NCBI GenBank assembly: GCA_049302575.1
Contig: JBAQMG010000004.1
Location: forward strand, 22,888-86,887
From: JBAQMG01 sp049302575
GTDB lineage: Bacteria; Bacillota; Desulfitobacteriia; Desulfitobacteriales; Desulfitobacteriaceae
Length of the DNA stretch: 64,000 nucleotides
Direction of reading: 5' to 3'
The position numbers and the translations under genes were made by a program. The notes beneath the pieces are model-generated. The model was not told where the DNA came from. It worked only from the letters and a program-made list of their open reading frames with translations, and made no database searches. Below, in pieces: positions 42,562 to 52,376 of this stretch; position 1 is the stretch's first letter; every line of letters begins with the position of its first letter.

Positions 42562-43500
42562 ATGGCTGACATAACCTTTATTTTGAATAGCAAAGCGATT
42601 ACTGTGGAAGCTGGAACCACCGTTTTGGAGGCTGCCCAGACCAATGGAGTTAAAATTCCTACCTTATGCCATGACCCACGGCTGTCTAGTTCCGGCTCCT
42701 GTCGGCTGTGTATCGTTGAAGTCAAGGGAATGCGGAACTTGCCAGCTTCCTGTGTGACAGAGGTGACCAAAGATATGGAGGTAGAAACCCATTCACCGGC
42801 GGTGCTAGAAGCTCGACGGACCATTATCGAACTGCTGCTGGCTAATCATCCGGTAGATTGTATGACTTGTCAAAAGTCTGGGGATTGCAAGCTTCAGGAC
42901 TACGCCTACGAGTATCAAGTTCGGGAAAGCAACTTTGGTGGGGAGAGGCATGCCTACCCCTTGGATGATTCCAACCCCTATATATTACGGGATGCCAATA
43001 AGTGTATCCTTTGTGGAAAATGCGTTCGAGCCTGCGACGAGATCAAGGGCCAATGTGTGATAGACTTTACCCAACGTGGCTTTAACACCAAGATAGCTCC
43101 TGCTTTTGATGCTTCTCTGAAAGGATCAGATTGTGTTTACTGCAATAATTGCGTAGCCGTCTGCCCAACCGGTGCCTTGCTGGATAAGCGTCTGGTCGGC
43201 AAAGGCCGCTGCTGGGAAATTACCAAGCAGGCGGTAACCTGTATGTTCTGTGATGCTGGCTGCCAGTTTGAGGTTAATAGTAAAAACGGCAAGGTCATTG
43301 GGATCACCGCTAAAGCAGCGGACAACGGCCGGCCGCTGTGTTTGAAAGGACGGTTGGGGCTGGACTTCCTGAATAACGATCAGGCAGAACCGCCAATGCT
43401 CATGAAAGACGGGGAGTTCGTGGTTGTACCTTGGGAGGAAGCCTTGGGTCTGGCTCTGGTGTTTGAAAAGCTCAGGGAATTGAAAAATAACGCTAACTAA
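42562..43500 (+). CDS. FdhA/NuoG-like Fe-S subunit lacking the catalytic domain
   Basis: 312 residues, closely paralogous to the N-terminal third of fdhA (43557-46262): [2Fe-2S] domain (CHDPRLSSSGSCRLC), His-Cys cluster (CMTCQKSGDCKLQDYAYEY), 2x[4Fe-4S] (CILCGKCVRACDE, CVYCNNCVAVCPTGALL) and the [4Fe-4S] of the bisPGD enzymes (CMFCDAGCQFEV). It stops shortly after PWEEALGLALVFEK, where the molybdopterin domain would begin. Follows nuoF-like by 16 bp and is convergent with fdhA. Probably an electron-transfer subunit linking FdhA to NuoEF; a truncated fdhA copy is the alternative. Confidence 0.85.
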   Translation: MADITFILNSKAITVEAGTTVLEAAQTNGVKIPTLCHDPRLSSSGSCRLCIVEVKGMRNLPASCVTEVTKDMEVETHSPAVLEARRTIIELLLANHPVDCMTCQKSGDCKLQDYAYEYQVRESNFGGERHAYPLDDSNPYILRDANKCILCGKCVRACDEIKGQCVIDFTQRGFNTKIAPAFDASLKGSDCVYCNNCVAVCPTGALLDKRLVGKGRCWEITKQAVTCMFCDAGCQFEVNSKNGKVIGITAKAADNGRPLCLKGRLGLDFLNNDQAEPPMLMKDGEFVVVPWEEALGLALVFEKLRELKNNAN

Positions 43501-43518
43501 TAGATTTTTGCAAACTAA

Positions 43519-43553
43519 GAACCGGTTCCCATAGCTTAAACGGGAACCGGTTC
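43519..43553. terminator. Bidirectional terminator between convergent units
   Basis: Perfect 12-base arms GAACCGGTTCCC (43519-43530) and GGGAACCGGTTC (43542-43553) around an 11-nt loop, followed by ATTTTATTT on the plus strand. It lies 18 bp after the Fe-S subunit stop and 3 bp before the fdhA stop. Confidence 0.88.
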
Positions 43554-43556
43554 ATT

Positions 43557-46262
43557 TTATTTGTTTACTTTTTTTACGCTTACATTCTCCACTTTCACCG
43601 CGCAGACTTTAAACTCTGGTATCTTAGCAATCGGATCGCGGGCGGGGTTGGTTAATTTGTTTATGGCCACCTCAGGGTAGTGAAAGGAGGTAAAGACCAT
43701 TCCAGGTGTTACCATATCAGTGATTCGTGCAGCAACTTCCACATTCCCACGGTGGGAGGTTACCTTTACTTTATCTCCATCACAGACGCCGAGCTTTTCA
43801 GCATCCACGTTGTTGATTTCTAGGTATTCCTCTGGGTAAGCTACTTCCAGGGCACCAGTACGCTGGGTCATGGTGCCAGTGTGGTAGTGATAGAGGCGGC
43901 GGCCGGTGCTCAGCACCAGTGGATATTCATTATCTGGCAGTTCATCAGGCGGGATGTACTCCACTGGGTGAAATTTGCCTAAACCTCTAGAGAATTTACC
44001 GGAGTGAAGGTACTTAGTACCAGGGTGATCGGCAGTCGGACAGGGCCACTGGAGGCTACCTTGTTCTAGACGGGCGTAAGAAATTCCAGCGTAGGACGGG
44101 GTAAGACTGGCGATCTCCTCCATGATCTCACTAACTGATTCGTATTGGAGGGGATAACCCATAGCTATGGCCACCAAGCAGATGATTTCCCAATCGGCCT
44201 TGGCATTCCCTTCCGGTTCTACAGCCTTGCGTACTCGCTGAACACGGCGTTCAGTATTACTGAAGGTTCCATCTTTCTCGGCAAAGCTGGCCGCAGGCAG
44301 AACCACATCGGCAAGTTCGGCGGTCTCAGTCAGGAAAATATCTTGCACTACAAGAAAGTCCAACTTTTTAAGGGCGTGAGCCACGTGGTTGGCATCTGGA
44401 TCGGAGAGGATCGGGTTTTCACCCATGATGTACATGCACTTAAGTTGGCCTTGGATAGCCGAGTCGAGGAGCTCACCTACGGTGAGACCCGTACTAGAGG
44501 GGAGCTCCTGCACGCCCCAGGCAGCGGCGAACTTGGTTCGGTTTTCTTCGACAGACACAGGCTGATAACCAGTAAACACGTTCGGTAGCGCGCCCATGTC
44601 GCAGGCACCCTGAACATTGTTCTGGCCCCGCAGAGGGTTAACACCGCTGAATTCTTTGCCGATCTGGCCACAGAGCAGAGCTAGGTTAGCAACGGCAAAG
44701 ACGTTATGGGTACCGCAGATGTGCTGGGTAATGCCCATGGTATAGAGAATGGTTGCATTTTTGGCCTTGGCGTAGCCCCGTGCTATCTGCTTGATGGTTT
44801 CCGCTGGCACGCCGGTGATGCCTTCTGCGTAATCCGGTGTGTATTTAAGCACCATTTCCTTAAGTGCCTCGAATTCCTCCGTGCGCCCCTTGACAAATTC
44901 CTTGTTCCAGATGTCTTCAGCAATGATTACGTTGGCCATACTGTTTAAAAGAGCGATATCTGAGCCTGATTTAATCTGCAGGTGGTATTGGGCCAGTTCG
45001 GCTAGTTCTGTTTTGCGCGGATCTACCACTGCTAGGATGGCCCCGTTACGCACAGCCTTTTTCACTTGCTGAGCGATGATAGGGTGTGCTTCGGTGGTAT
45101 TGGTGCCGATTGCTAAGATAAAGTTCGTCTCAGCGATTTCTTTAATTGTATTAGTCATAGCTCCACTCCCGAATGATGCCGCCAGACCAGCGACAGTAGG
45201 GGCGTGTCAGAGACGGGCACAGTGGTCGATATTGTTGGTACCGAACACTGCGCGGGCTAGTTTATTCATTAAGTAGTTTTCTTCATTAGTACAGCGGGCA
45301 GAGGAAAGGATACTAAGGGAATCAGAGCCGAACTGTTCCTTTGCAGAACCCATTTTTTCCGCTATTAATTTGATAGCTTCAGTCCAAGAAGCTTCCACAA
45401 ACTTACCTTCCTTTTTAATAAGCGGGGTTTTAAGCCTATCGGGGTGGTGGATAAAGCCGTAGCCAAAGCGACCCTTCACACATAGGGCACGTCCGTTCAC
45501 ATCACCGTCAGTGGAGGTGACACCTACGACTTTGCCGTCCTTTACATTTAGGTCAAGGCTACAGCCAGTACCGCAGTAGGAACAGGTCGTTTTAACTTTT
45601 TTTATTTCCCACTGGCGGCTTTTCCCGAGCATCCCCTTCTCAGTAAGGGCGCCTACTGGACAGATAGAGACACATGAACCACAAAAAACACATTCAGACT
45701 CACTATATGGAAGATTAAAAGCTGGGCCTACTTGGGTATCAAATCCACGAAAGGAAAAGTCCAGCACGTTTTGCCCCTGAATCTCATCACACGCCCGGAC
45801 GCATTTGCCACACAAAATACATTTATTGGGGTCTCGATAGATGAAGGGGTTCCCATCATCTATTGGGAGACAGCGGCGGTCGCCCTGATAAAGATCTCCG
45901 GTGGCACCGTATTCATAGGCATACTTAGCCAAAGCACAATCCCCCAATTTGTGACAGGTCATACAATCTAACGGGTGATTCGCTATCAACAGTTCCAGAA
46001 TAGTTTTGCGAGCTTCTTTGACTTCAGAACTTTGGGTTAGCACTACCATACCCTGCGTTGCTTGAGTTACGCAAGACGGAGGAAGATTGCGTAGCCCATC
46101 GATTTTAACGATGCACAAACGGCAGGCTCCGGTAGAGGTAAGCTCAGGGTCATGACATAAGGTGGGAATGGGGATATTATGCATTTGACAGGCTTCAAGC
46201 ACAGTAGTTCCTTGCGGAACGCTGACTTCACGCCCATCAATCGTTAGTGTAAACCACTCCAT
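43557..46262 (-). CDS. fdhA: Selenocysteine formate dehydrogenase catalytic subunit
   Basis: One gene of 901 residues read through TGA at 45209-45207 (codon 352). The active-site context is HCARL-U-HAPTVAGLAASFG, the position of Sec/Cys in FdhF/FdhA enzymes. Order: [2Fe-2S] (CHDPELTSTGACRLC), His-Cys cluster, 2x[4Fe-4S] (CILCGKCVRACDE, CVFCGSCVSICP), bisPGD [4Fe-4S] (CSYCGTGCSLDL), then the molybdopterin domains (GVNPLRGQNNVQGACDMG) and the C-terminal dinucleotide-binding part (STGRRLYHYHTGTMTQRTG). It oxidises formate or reduces CO2 with Mo/W-bisPGD. Convergent to the NuoEF-like genes, its likely partners. A SECIS hairpin follows the TGA. Confidence 0.93.
45177..45195 (-). promoter_or_regulatory. 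SECIS element of fdhA
   Basis: On the minus strand, 11 nt after the TGA, TGTCGC pairs with GCGGCA (one G-U) around the loop TGGTCTG. The loop contains GGTCT, the same bases as in the E. coli fdhF SECIS loop. Confidence 0.82.
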
Positions 46263-46345
46263 AGTGTTGTTTCGCTCCTTTCAATTTGTTTGTCCAATAA
46301 ATAGATTATAGCATATGGTTAGGGTTAGCGCATCAAAGAGTGAAG

Positions 46346-46386
46346 CGTATAAAACTAAACGAGGCCACTAAAATTGGCCTCGTTTA
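46346..46386 (-). terminator. Terminator of the methylmalonyl-CoA operon
   Basis: Arms TAAACGAGGCC (46356-46366) and GGCCTCGTTTA (46376-46386) with a nine-base loop; the minus strand continues GTTTTATACG. It lies 36 bp beyond the carboxylase stop. Confidence 0.8.
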
Positions 46387-46421
46387 CATTCGCAAATATG
46401 CATATAAGCAGGAGCAAACAC

Positions 46422-48338
46422 TTAATCAATAACAACGAATAATTCTCCAGTAGCTACAACTTGACCTAGACTAACCTTAAGCTGTTTAATTTCTCCGTTC
46501 TTGCCAGCGAGAATTTCGTTTTCCATTTTCATTGCTTCCAAGGTAAGTATAGCTTGATCAGCGGTAACAATATCACCAACCTTGACGTGTATCTTATTAA
46601 TAACACCAGGCATGGGAGCAAGAACTTCGCTGCTTCCAGTGTGTGTTAATTGCTGTTTAGAAGAACTTGGTGATGTTTGGGTTGTTTTAGCTGCAGTCTG
46701 AATTAGTTCTTCAACTTCCATTTCAAGTTCTTGGCCGTTTACTCTAACTAAAAATTTCTTCATCAAAATCATCTCCGTATGATAAATATTATGCCGACTT
46801 TTTTGGACGATATGCTTATTTAACCCAGCCATACGCCATGCAGAATGTCCTTTAGCAGAGGATTGATTGCTAGTACTTTGGAAGTGTAAAATTTTCGTAC
46901 TTTCGTAAACTTCTATGGCCGCTAATGCTGCCATTAAAATTGTAGAGTTAGTATGATTAGCTTGTTTCGTGCTGATCTTGGCAGGTTGTAGTAAGCTTCG
47001 GTGGAAGTCTAAAGACATTTTCTGTTCGATGAAGTCTGTTGTGAATTCTCCGTTTTGAAAATCTTGATCGGCTAGCACAAGCTGATGGAAGGGAATCGTT
47101 GTCTTAACTCCACGAATGTCAAATTCCGCGAGAGCACGTTGCATTCTGGCTACAACTTCAGAACGAGTTTGTCCATAAACCAAAAGTTTGCCAATTAATG
47201 AATCATAAAAGGGAGAAATAGTATAACCAGCATAAACCGCACTATCTACTCGAACGCCAAACCCTCCTGGGGGTCGATAGAAATCAAGCTTTCCTGGTGA
47301 GGGTATGAAAGTTGCCGGATCTTCAGCATTAATGCGGCATTCCATGGCCCATCCCTTGAGACAAACATCCGATTGAACATAACCTAAGGGCTCACCAGAG
47401 GCGATTCGAAGTTGTTCTCTAATTAAATCTAGACCACATACAAGTTCGGTGACGGTGTGCTCAACTTGAATACGTGTGTTCATTTCCATAAAGTAAAAAT
47501 TATGATCCTTGTCTAAAAGAAATTCTAAAGTACCAGCTCCGCGATAATTTACTGCTTGAACTGCGGCTTGAGATACCTTGTACATTTGAGCTCTCAACTC
47601 AGGTGTTAAAGCTGGAGACGGAGACTCCTCAATCAACTTCTGGTGTCTCCGTTGAATAGAACAGTCTCGTTCTCCCAAGGTAACTGCTTGTCCGTAGTTG
47701 TCAGCCATAATTTGTATTTCTATATGTCTACATCCCACGAGATATTTCTCTAAGTAAACGTCGGGATTGCCGAAACAGGAGTTAGCCTCAGAACGAGCGT
47801 TTTCCAAGCTGGAGAGCAGCTGATCTTCCTGGTGAGCAAGGCGCATTCCACGTCCGCCGCCTCCGGCAACAGCCTTGATAAGCACAGGATAACCAACTAA
47901 ACGGGCTAATTCTAGGGTTTTCTCGGCACTCCCTGCAATCTCTGTACCGCCTGGAACGACAGGAACACCGTTATTAATCATAGTTTCGCGTGCTTTAGCT
48001 TTATCGCCCATTAATTCAATGGTCTTAGCCTCCGGCCCAATAAAGACTAACCCAGCAGACACTGTTTTTTCAGCAAAAATTGGATTCTCCGCTAAAAAAC
48101 CGTAACCGGGGTGAATTGCTTGAGCACCATTGTCAATAGCAGTTGAAATAATCCAATCTATATCTAAGTAGCCAGTTTTAGAAACGCATTTTACTGCTTC
48201 ATCAGCTAATTGGACATGGAGGGAGGTTGTATCAACTTCTGAATAAATTGCGACAGTTTTAATCTGCATTTCTTGGCAGGTTCTCATAATCCTAACAGCA
48301 ATTTCTCCCCTGTTAGCAATTAATATTTTCTCGAACAT
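46422..48338 (-). CDS. Biotin carboxylase fused to OadG-like linker and biotin carrier
   Basis: 638 residues. Residues 1-450 are biotin carboxylase (KILIANRGEIAVRIMRTCQE, ATP-grasp AVAGGGGRGMRLAH, EMNTRIQVEHTVTE). Residues about 470-525 resemble the cytoplasmic tail of decarboxylase gamma subunits (AALAAIEVYE, HSAWRMAGLNK). Residues 526-638 are a complete biotin carrier (MKKFLVRVNGQELEMEVEE, biotin lysine in LEAMKMENE). With MmdA it forms an acyl-CoA (propionyl-CoA) carboxylase. ATG at 46763 inside the gene has GGAG about ten bases upstream, so the carrier may also be made separately. Last gene of the operon. Confidence 0.88.
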   Translation of the reverse strand: MFEKILIANRGEIAVRIMRTCQEMQIKTVAIYSEVDTTSLHVQLADEAVKCVSKTGYLDIDWIISTAIDNGAQAIHPGYGFLAENPIFAEKTVSAGLVFIGPEAKTIELMGDKAKARETMINNGVPVVPGGTEIAGSAEKTLELARLVGYPVLIKAVAGGGGRGMRLAHQEDQLLSSLENARSEANSCFGNPDVYLEKYLVGCRHIEIQIMADNYGQAVTLGERDCSIQRRHQKLIEESPSPALTPELRAQMYKVSQAAVQAVNYRGAGTLEFLLDKDHNFYFMEMNTRIQVEHTVTELVCGLDLIREQLRIASGEPLGYVQSDVCLKGWAMECRINAEDPATFIPSPGKLDFYRPPGGFGVRVDSAVYAGYTISPFYDSLIGKLLVYGQTRSEVVARMQRALAEFDIRGVKTTIPFHQLVLADQDFQNGEFTTDFIEQKMSLDFHRSLLQPAKISTKQANHTNSTILMAALAAIEVYESTKILHFQSTSNQSSAKGHSAWRMAGLNKHIVQKSRHNIYHTEMILMKKFLVRVNGQELEMEVEELIQTAAKTTQTSPSSSKQQLTHTGSSEVLAPMPGVINKIHVKVGDIVTADQAILTLEAMKMENEILAGKNGEIKQLKVSLGQVVATGELFVVID

Positions 48339-48348
48339 AGCTGACCTC

Positions 48349-49896
48349 CTAAAAAGGGATATTGCCGTGTTTCTTATGGGGATGAGTTTCTCGTTTTGAA
48401 CTAAGAAGGTTCAGACTTTGAAGGATAGTTTTCCTAGTATCACGTGGATCAATGACATCGTCGATCAAACCCCTCGCACTAGCAATATAGGGATTAGCAA
48501 ATTTCTCTCGATATTCTTGAGTTTTCTGTGTAAGAACAGCCTGAGGGTCTTCAGCTTTATTAATTTCGTCCTTGTAGATAATATTGGCGGCACCGTCTGG
48601 TCCCATAACCGCGATCTCTGCCGTAGGCCAGGCAACGGCTATATCTGCACCTAAAGAGCGGCTACACATTGCAACATAGGCTCCGCCATAGGCTTTACGC
48701 AGAATAATTGTAATTTTTGGAACAGTGGCCTCGGAATAAGCAAAAAGTATTTTAGCCCCGTGACGGATAATTCCACCATATTCCTGATCAGTGCCAGGCA
48801 GAAAACCAGGAACGTCGACGAAGGTTATCAGGGGAATATTGAAACAATCACAAAAACGTACAAAACGAGAAATTTTATCTGAGGCGTCAATGTCGAGGCA
48901 ACCAGCTAGGAAAGCAGGTTGATTAGCAATGATGCCTACAGAAGCCCCCTCAAAACGTGCAAAACAGGTTACGGCATTTTGGGCAAAACGTTGGTGGACT
49001 TCAAAAATTTCGCCACCGTCTACTAGGAGCTTAAGAACTTTTCGAACGTCGTACTGTCTGTTAGATGCGATCGGTACTACTTTCAGTAAGTCGTCTCCAT
49101 CAGCTATTGAAGGCTGTTTTACCAAATGAGGAGATTCCTCAAGGTTATTTTGTGGGAGGAAGGTCAGCAAGTGCCGAACCATTTCCAAGGTTTCAGCTTC
49201 TGAATGACCAAGGAAATGGGCTACGCCACTGGTATGGTTATGAGCCATGGCGCCCCCTAATTCCTCGGTTGTTACTTCTTCCCCCGTTACTGACTTAATG
49301 ACTTGCGGACCCGTGATAAACATCTGACTAGTTTTTTCGACCATAAACGTAAAATCGGTGATAGCAGGCGAATATACAGCTCCGCCTGCACAGGGACCCA
49401 TAATCACCGAGATTTGTGGGACAACCCCGGAGGCTAAGGTATTGCGATAAAAAATATCACCGTAGGCAGATAACGCCTTCACACCCTCTTGAATACGTGC
49501 ACCACCTGAGTCATTAAGGCCGATAACTGGAGCGCCATTTTTCAGAGCAAGATCCATTACTTTGCAGATTTTCCGTGAATGTAGTTCGCCTAAAGCTCCA
49601 CCAACCACTGTAAAGTCTTGAGAAAATAGGTAAACTGTGCGACCATGGATTGAACCATACCCGGTTACTACTCCTTCACCAACATTGACTACACTATCAG
49701 TGGAGGTATCGCTTGTTTCTCCTTGAATAAACGTATCAGTCTCAATAAAACTACCTTCATCAAGCAGTACCTCTATACGCTCCCGTGCGGTCATTTTGCC
49801 GTTATCATGTTGCCTGCGAATACGCTCAATACCGCCCCCCAGTTTAGCAGCTTCGCGTAGCTCAGATAATTCAACAAGTTTGTCATGGATATCCAA
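48349..49896 (-). CDS. mmdA: Propionyl-CoA/methylmalonyl-CoA carboxyltransferase
   Basis: 515-residue acyl-CoA carboxyltransferase of the MmdA/PccB family, transferring CO2 between biotin and propionyl-CoA. Seen: GKMTARERIEVLLDEGSF at the N-terminus, GLNDSGGARIQEGVKALSAY and GPCAGGAVYSPAITDF (oxyanion-forming glycines of the first crotonase domain), FVDVPGFLPGTDQEYGGIIRHGAK and AYGGAYVAMCSRSLGAD (second). Ten bases before the biotin protein gene. AGGAGG precedes the start. Confidence 0.93.
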   Translation of the reverse strand: MDIHDKLVELSELREAAKLGGGIERIRRQHDNGKMTARERIEVLLDEGSFIETDTFIQGETSDTSTDSVVNVGEGVVTGYGSIHGRTVYLFSQDFTVVGGALGELHSRKICKVMDLALKNGAPVIGLNDSGGARIQEGVKALSAYGDIFYRNTLASGVVPQISVIMGPCAGGAVYSPAITDFTFMVEKTSQMFITGPQVIKSVTGEEVTTEELGGAMAHNHTSGVAHFLGHSEAETLEMVRHLLTFLPQNNLEESPHLVKQPSIADGDDLLKVVPIASNRQYDVRKVLKLLVDGGEIFEVHQRFAQNAVTCFARFEGASVGIIANQPAFLAGCLDIDASDKISRFVRFCDCFNIPLITFVDVPGFLPGTDQEYGGIIRHGAKILFAYSEATVPKITIILRKAYGGAYVAMCSRSLGADIAVAWPTAEIAVMGPDGAANIIYKDEINKAEDPQAVLTQKTQEYREKFANPYIASARGLIDDVIDPRDTRKTILQSLNLLSSKRETHPHKKHGNIPF

Positions 49897-49914
49897 ATTA
49901 TTATCCTCCTTAAG

Positions 49915-50322
49915 TTAACGACGTACTTGAACAAGCTCAATCAAAGTACCAGAAGTGCTTTTGGGATGAAGGAAAGCAATTCTGCTTCCAGCAACACCTT
50001 GTCGTGGAGTCTCATCAATTAAATGAAGCCCTTGATTTTTTAATTCCAGCAGTTTTTCTTCAATATTCTCAACTTCAATGGCGATGTGATGAAGACCGCC
50101 CCCTTTAGTGGCGAGAAATTTTCCAACAGAACTGTTGGCATCCGTAGGTTCTAATAGCTCTAGCTTTGTTTCGCTTAAAGGTAAAGTAGCAGTATTAACC
50201 TTTTGTTCAACAATTGTTTCCCTATGAGTACAGCTAAGACCTAAAGTTTCGTATAGTTTGATTGCTTCGGCTAGATTCCCAACGGCTATTCCGATATGAT
50301 CGACTTTTATTAGATTGTTCAT
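49915..50322 (-). CDS. mce: Methylmalonyl-CoA epimerase
   Basis: 135-residue VOC-fold metalloenzyme that interconverts (R)- and (S)-methylmalonyl-CoA. Metal ligands are visible in VDHIGIAVGN (His near residue 9), GGGLHHIAIEVEN (His near 78) and the C-terminal GTLIELVQ (Glu). Lies between mutase small subunit and mmdA genes, exactly where the pathway needs it. Confidence 0.93.
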   Translation of the reverse strand: MNNLIKVDHIGIAVGNLAEAIKLYETLGLSCTHRETIVEQKVNTATLPLSETKLELLEPTDANSSVGKFLATKGGGLHHIAIEVENIEEKLLELKNQGLHLIDETPRQGVAGSRIAFLHPKSTSGTLIELVQVRR

Positions 50323-50332
50323 ATCTCTAACC

Positions 50333-50737
50333 TCACTCTATAATGATTGTTTGTTTTATGAAATTAATGATATCGCCAGTTGCCGTTCCTGTTCCAAAGA
50401 TTTCACTAACGCCAGCTTCTTTTAAGGTGATTTTGTCCTCTTCGGGAATAACTCCCCCAGCAAGCACTTTGATATCTTGTGCACCTTCGAGGGCTAAAAG
50501 TTCAATAACTCTGGGTAATAGATAATTATGAGCACCAGATAAGATGCTTATCCCAATGATTTGAACGTCTTCTTGGATCGCAGCTTCCACGATCTGCTCC
50601 GGTGTTTGCCGTAAACCTGTATAAATGACTTCCATACCAGCATCTCGTAAGGTCTGAGCAATGATTTTAGCTCCGCGGTCGTGACCGTCTAAGCCAACCT
50701 TACCGATTAATACTCGAATACGTTGTCCTTTTTCCAC
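50333..50737 (-). CDS. Methylmalonyl-CoA mutase B12-binding subunit
   Basis: 134-residue cobalamin-binding domain protein. The DxHxxG motif is present in GKVGLDGHDRGAKIIAQ (His axial ligand near residue 20), followed by GISILSGAH and VLAGGVIPEED. It complements the catalytic subunit encoded 15 bp upstream, giving a split (archaeal/clostridial type) mutase rather than the fused enteric enzyme. Confidence 0.93.
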   Translation of the reverse strand: MEKGQRIRVLIGKVGLDGHDRGAKIIAQTLRDAGMEVIYTGLRQTPEQIVEAAIQEDVQIIGISILSGAHNYLLPRVIELLALEGAQDIKVLAGGVIPEEDKITLKEAGVSEIFGTGTATGDIINFIKQTIIIE

Positions 50738-50752
50738 GGTAATTCCTCCCGA

Positions 50753-52372
50753 TTAAAAGGTTTTTTCTTGTCGATATTCCCCGAATATCTTTCGTAACAC
50801 ATCGCATATTTCCCCTAATGATGTGTAATTTCGTACACAATCAAGAATGTAGGGCATGAGATTATCTGTACCTTGAGCAGCTTTTTCTAGTTTAGCCAAG
50901 CCGTTGATCACTGCTTCTTGGTTTCTGTTGCGGTAGATTTTGGCTAATCTGTTTTTTTGCTCCTGCTCAATCTTCGGATCTACTTTAAGCAATCCTGTGG
51001 GTGGGGCCTCTTTAGTTTGAAATTTATTAACTCCGACGATAATTCGTTGTTGACTTTCAATCTCCATTTGATAACGATAGGCACTCGTCTGAATTTCTTT
51101 TTGTTGATACCCGAGTTCAATGGCTCGAACAGCACCGCCTAATTTGTCAATTTCGTTTAAGTAAGCCCAGACGGCTTCTTCCACGTCCGAAGTGAGTTTT
51201 TCAATAGCATAAGAACCACCGAAGGGATCAACAGTAGCAGTAACTCCCGTCTCGTGAGCAATAGTTTGCTGCGTTCTCAAGGCAAGTAACGCTGATTCTT
51301 GACTAGGTAGAGCTAAAGCCTCATCCCACGAATTGGTGTGCAAAGATTGCGTTCCACCAAACACGGCACTCAGGGCTTGAAAGGCCACACGAACGATATT
51401 CACCTCTGGTTGTTGAGCCGTCAAGGTACAACCTGCTGTTTGAGTGTGAAAACGCAACATTAAGGATTTTGGATTTTGAGCGTTAAATCTTTCCTGCATG
51501 ATCTTCGCCCAAATTCGACGAGCTGCTCTAAATTTGGCGATTTCCTCTAAGAAATTGGAATGGGCATTGAAGAAGAATGAGAGACGGGGAGCAAAATCAT
51601 CGATTTTTAAACCGACGTCTAAGGCCGCTTGAACATAGGCAATTCCGTCTGCTAAAGTAAACGCTACTTCTTGGATTGCTGTAGAACCAGCTTCACGAAT
51701 ATGATAACCACTAATACTAATGGTGTTCCAGTTAGGGAGATGTTCGGCACAATATTGGAAAATATCTGTAATTAGCCGCATGGAGGGGGTGGGAGGGAAA
51801 ATGTAAGTTCCTCTGGCCATATATTCTTTTAAAATATCATTTTGTATGGTGCCAGATAACTTAACGGGATCGATACCCTGTTTTTCAGCTACTGCGATAT
51901 ACATTGCCAATAGTACTGCCGCCGGGGCGTTGATCGTCATTGAAGTACTCACTTGATCTAACGGGATATCAGCGAAAAGCGTTTCCATATCATCCAAGGA
52001 ATCAATAGCAACACCGACTTTACCAACTTCGCCTTGAGCTAACGGATCATCCGAGTTATACCCGATTTGGGTCACTAGATCAAAGGCAACACTAAGGCCG
52101 GTTTGTCCCTGTTTTAGAAGATATTTAAATCTAGTATTGGTTTCTTGAGCAGTTCCGAAGCCTGCATATTGACGCATCGTCCAGAACCTACCCCGATACA
52201 TGTTGGGTTGAACACCACGTGTATAAGGATATTCACCAGGAACTCCTAAATCTGTGGAATAGTTAAGATTAAGATCATCTGGCGTGTAAAGCCGCTGAAA
52301 CTCTAGTTCGGAATCCGGACTTTCCTTTCGCTGTTCTCCCAACTCTTTGCTATCATTCATAGATTTGTTCAC
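50753..52372 (-). CDS. Methylmalonyl-CoA mutase catalytic subunit
   Basis: 539 residues, TIM-barrel subunit without a B12 domain. Seen: PGEYPYTRGVQPNMYRGRFW near the N-terminus, MRQYAGFGTAQETN, RFHTQTAGCTLTAQQPEVN and GGTQSLHTNSWDEALALP, typical of McmA1. It isomerises methylmalonyl-CoA and succinyl-CoA with the following B12 subunit. No chaperone GTPase (MeaB) gene is in this operon. Confidence 0.93.
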   Translation of the reverse strand: MNKSMNDSKELGEQRKESPDSELEFQRLYTPDDLNLNYSTDLGVPGEYPYTRGVQPNMYRGRFWTMRQYAGFGTAQETNTRFKYLLKQGQTGLSVAFDLVTQIGYNSDDPLAQGEVGKVGVAIDSLDDMETLFADIPLDQVSTSMTINAPAAVLLAMYIAVAEKQGIDPVKLSGTIQNDILKEYMARGTYIFPPTPSMRLITDIFQYCAEHLPNWNTISISGYHIREAGSTAIQEVAFTLADGIAYVQAALDVGLKIDDFAPRLSFFFNAHSNFLEEIAKFRAARRIWAKIMQERFNAQNPKSLMLRFHTQTAGCTLTAQQPEVNIVRVAFQALSAVFGGTQSLHTNSWDEALALPSQESALLALRTQQTIAHETGVTATVDPFGGSYAIEKLTSDVEEAVWAYLNEIDKLGGAVRAIELGYQQKEIQTSAYRYQMEIESQQRIIVGVNKFQTKEAPPTGLLKVDPKIEQEQKNRLAKIYRNRNQEAVINGLAKLEKAAQGTDNLMPYILDCVRNYTSLGEICDVLRKIFGEYRQEKTF

Positions 52373-52376
52373 TCCT

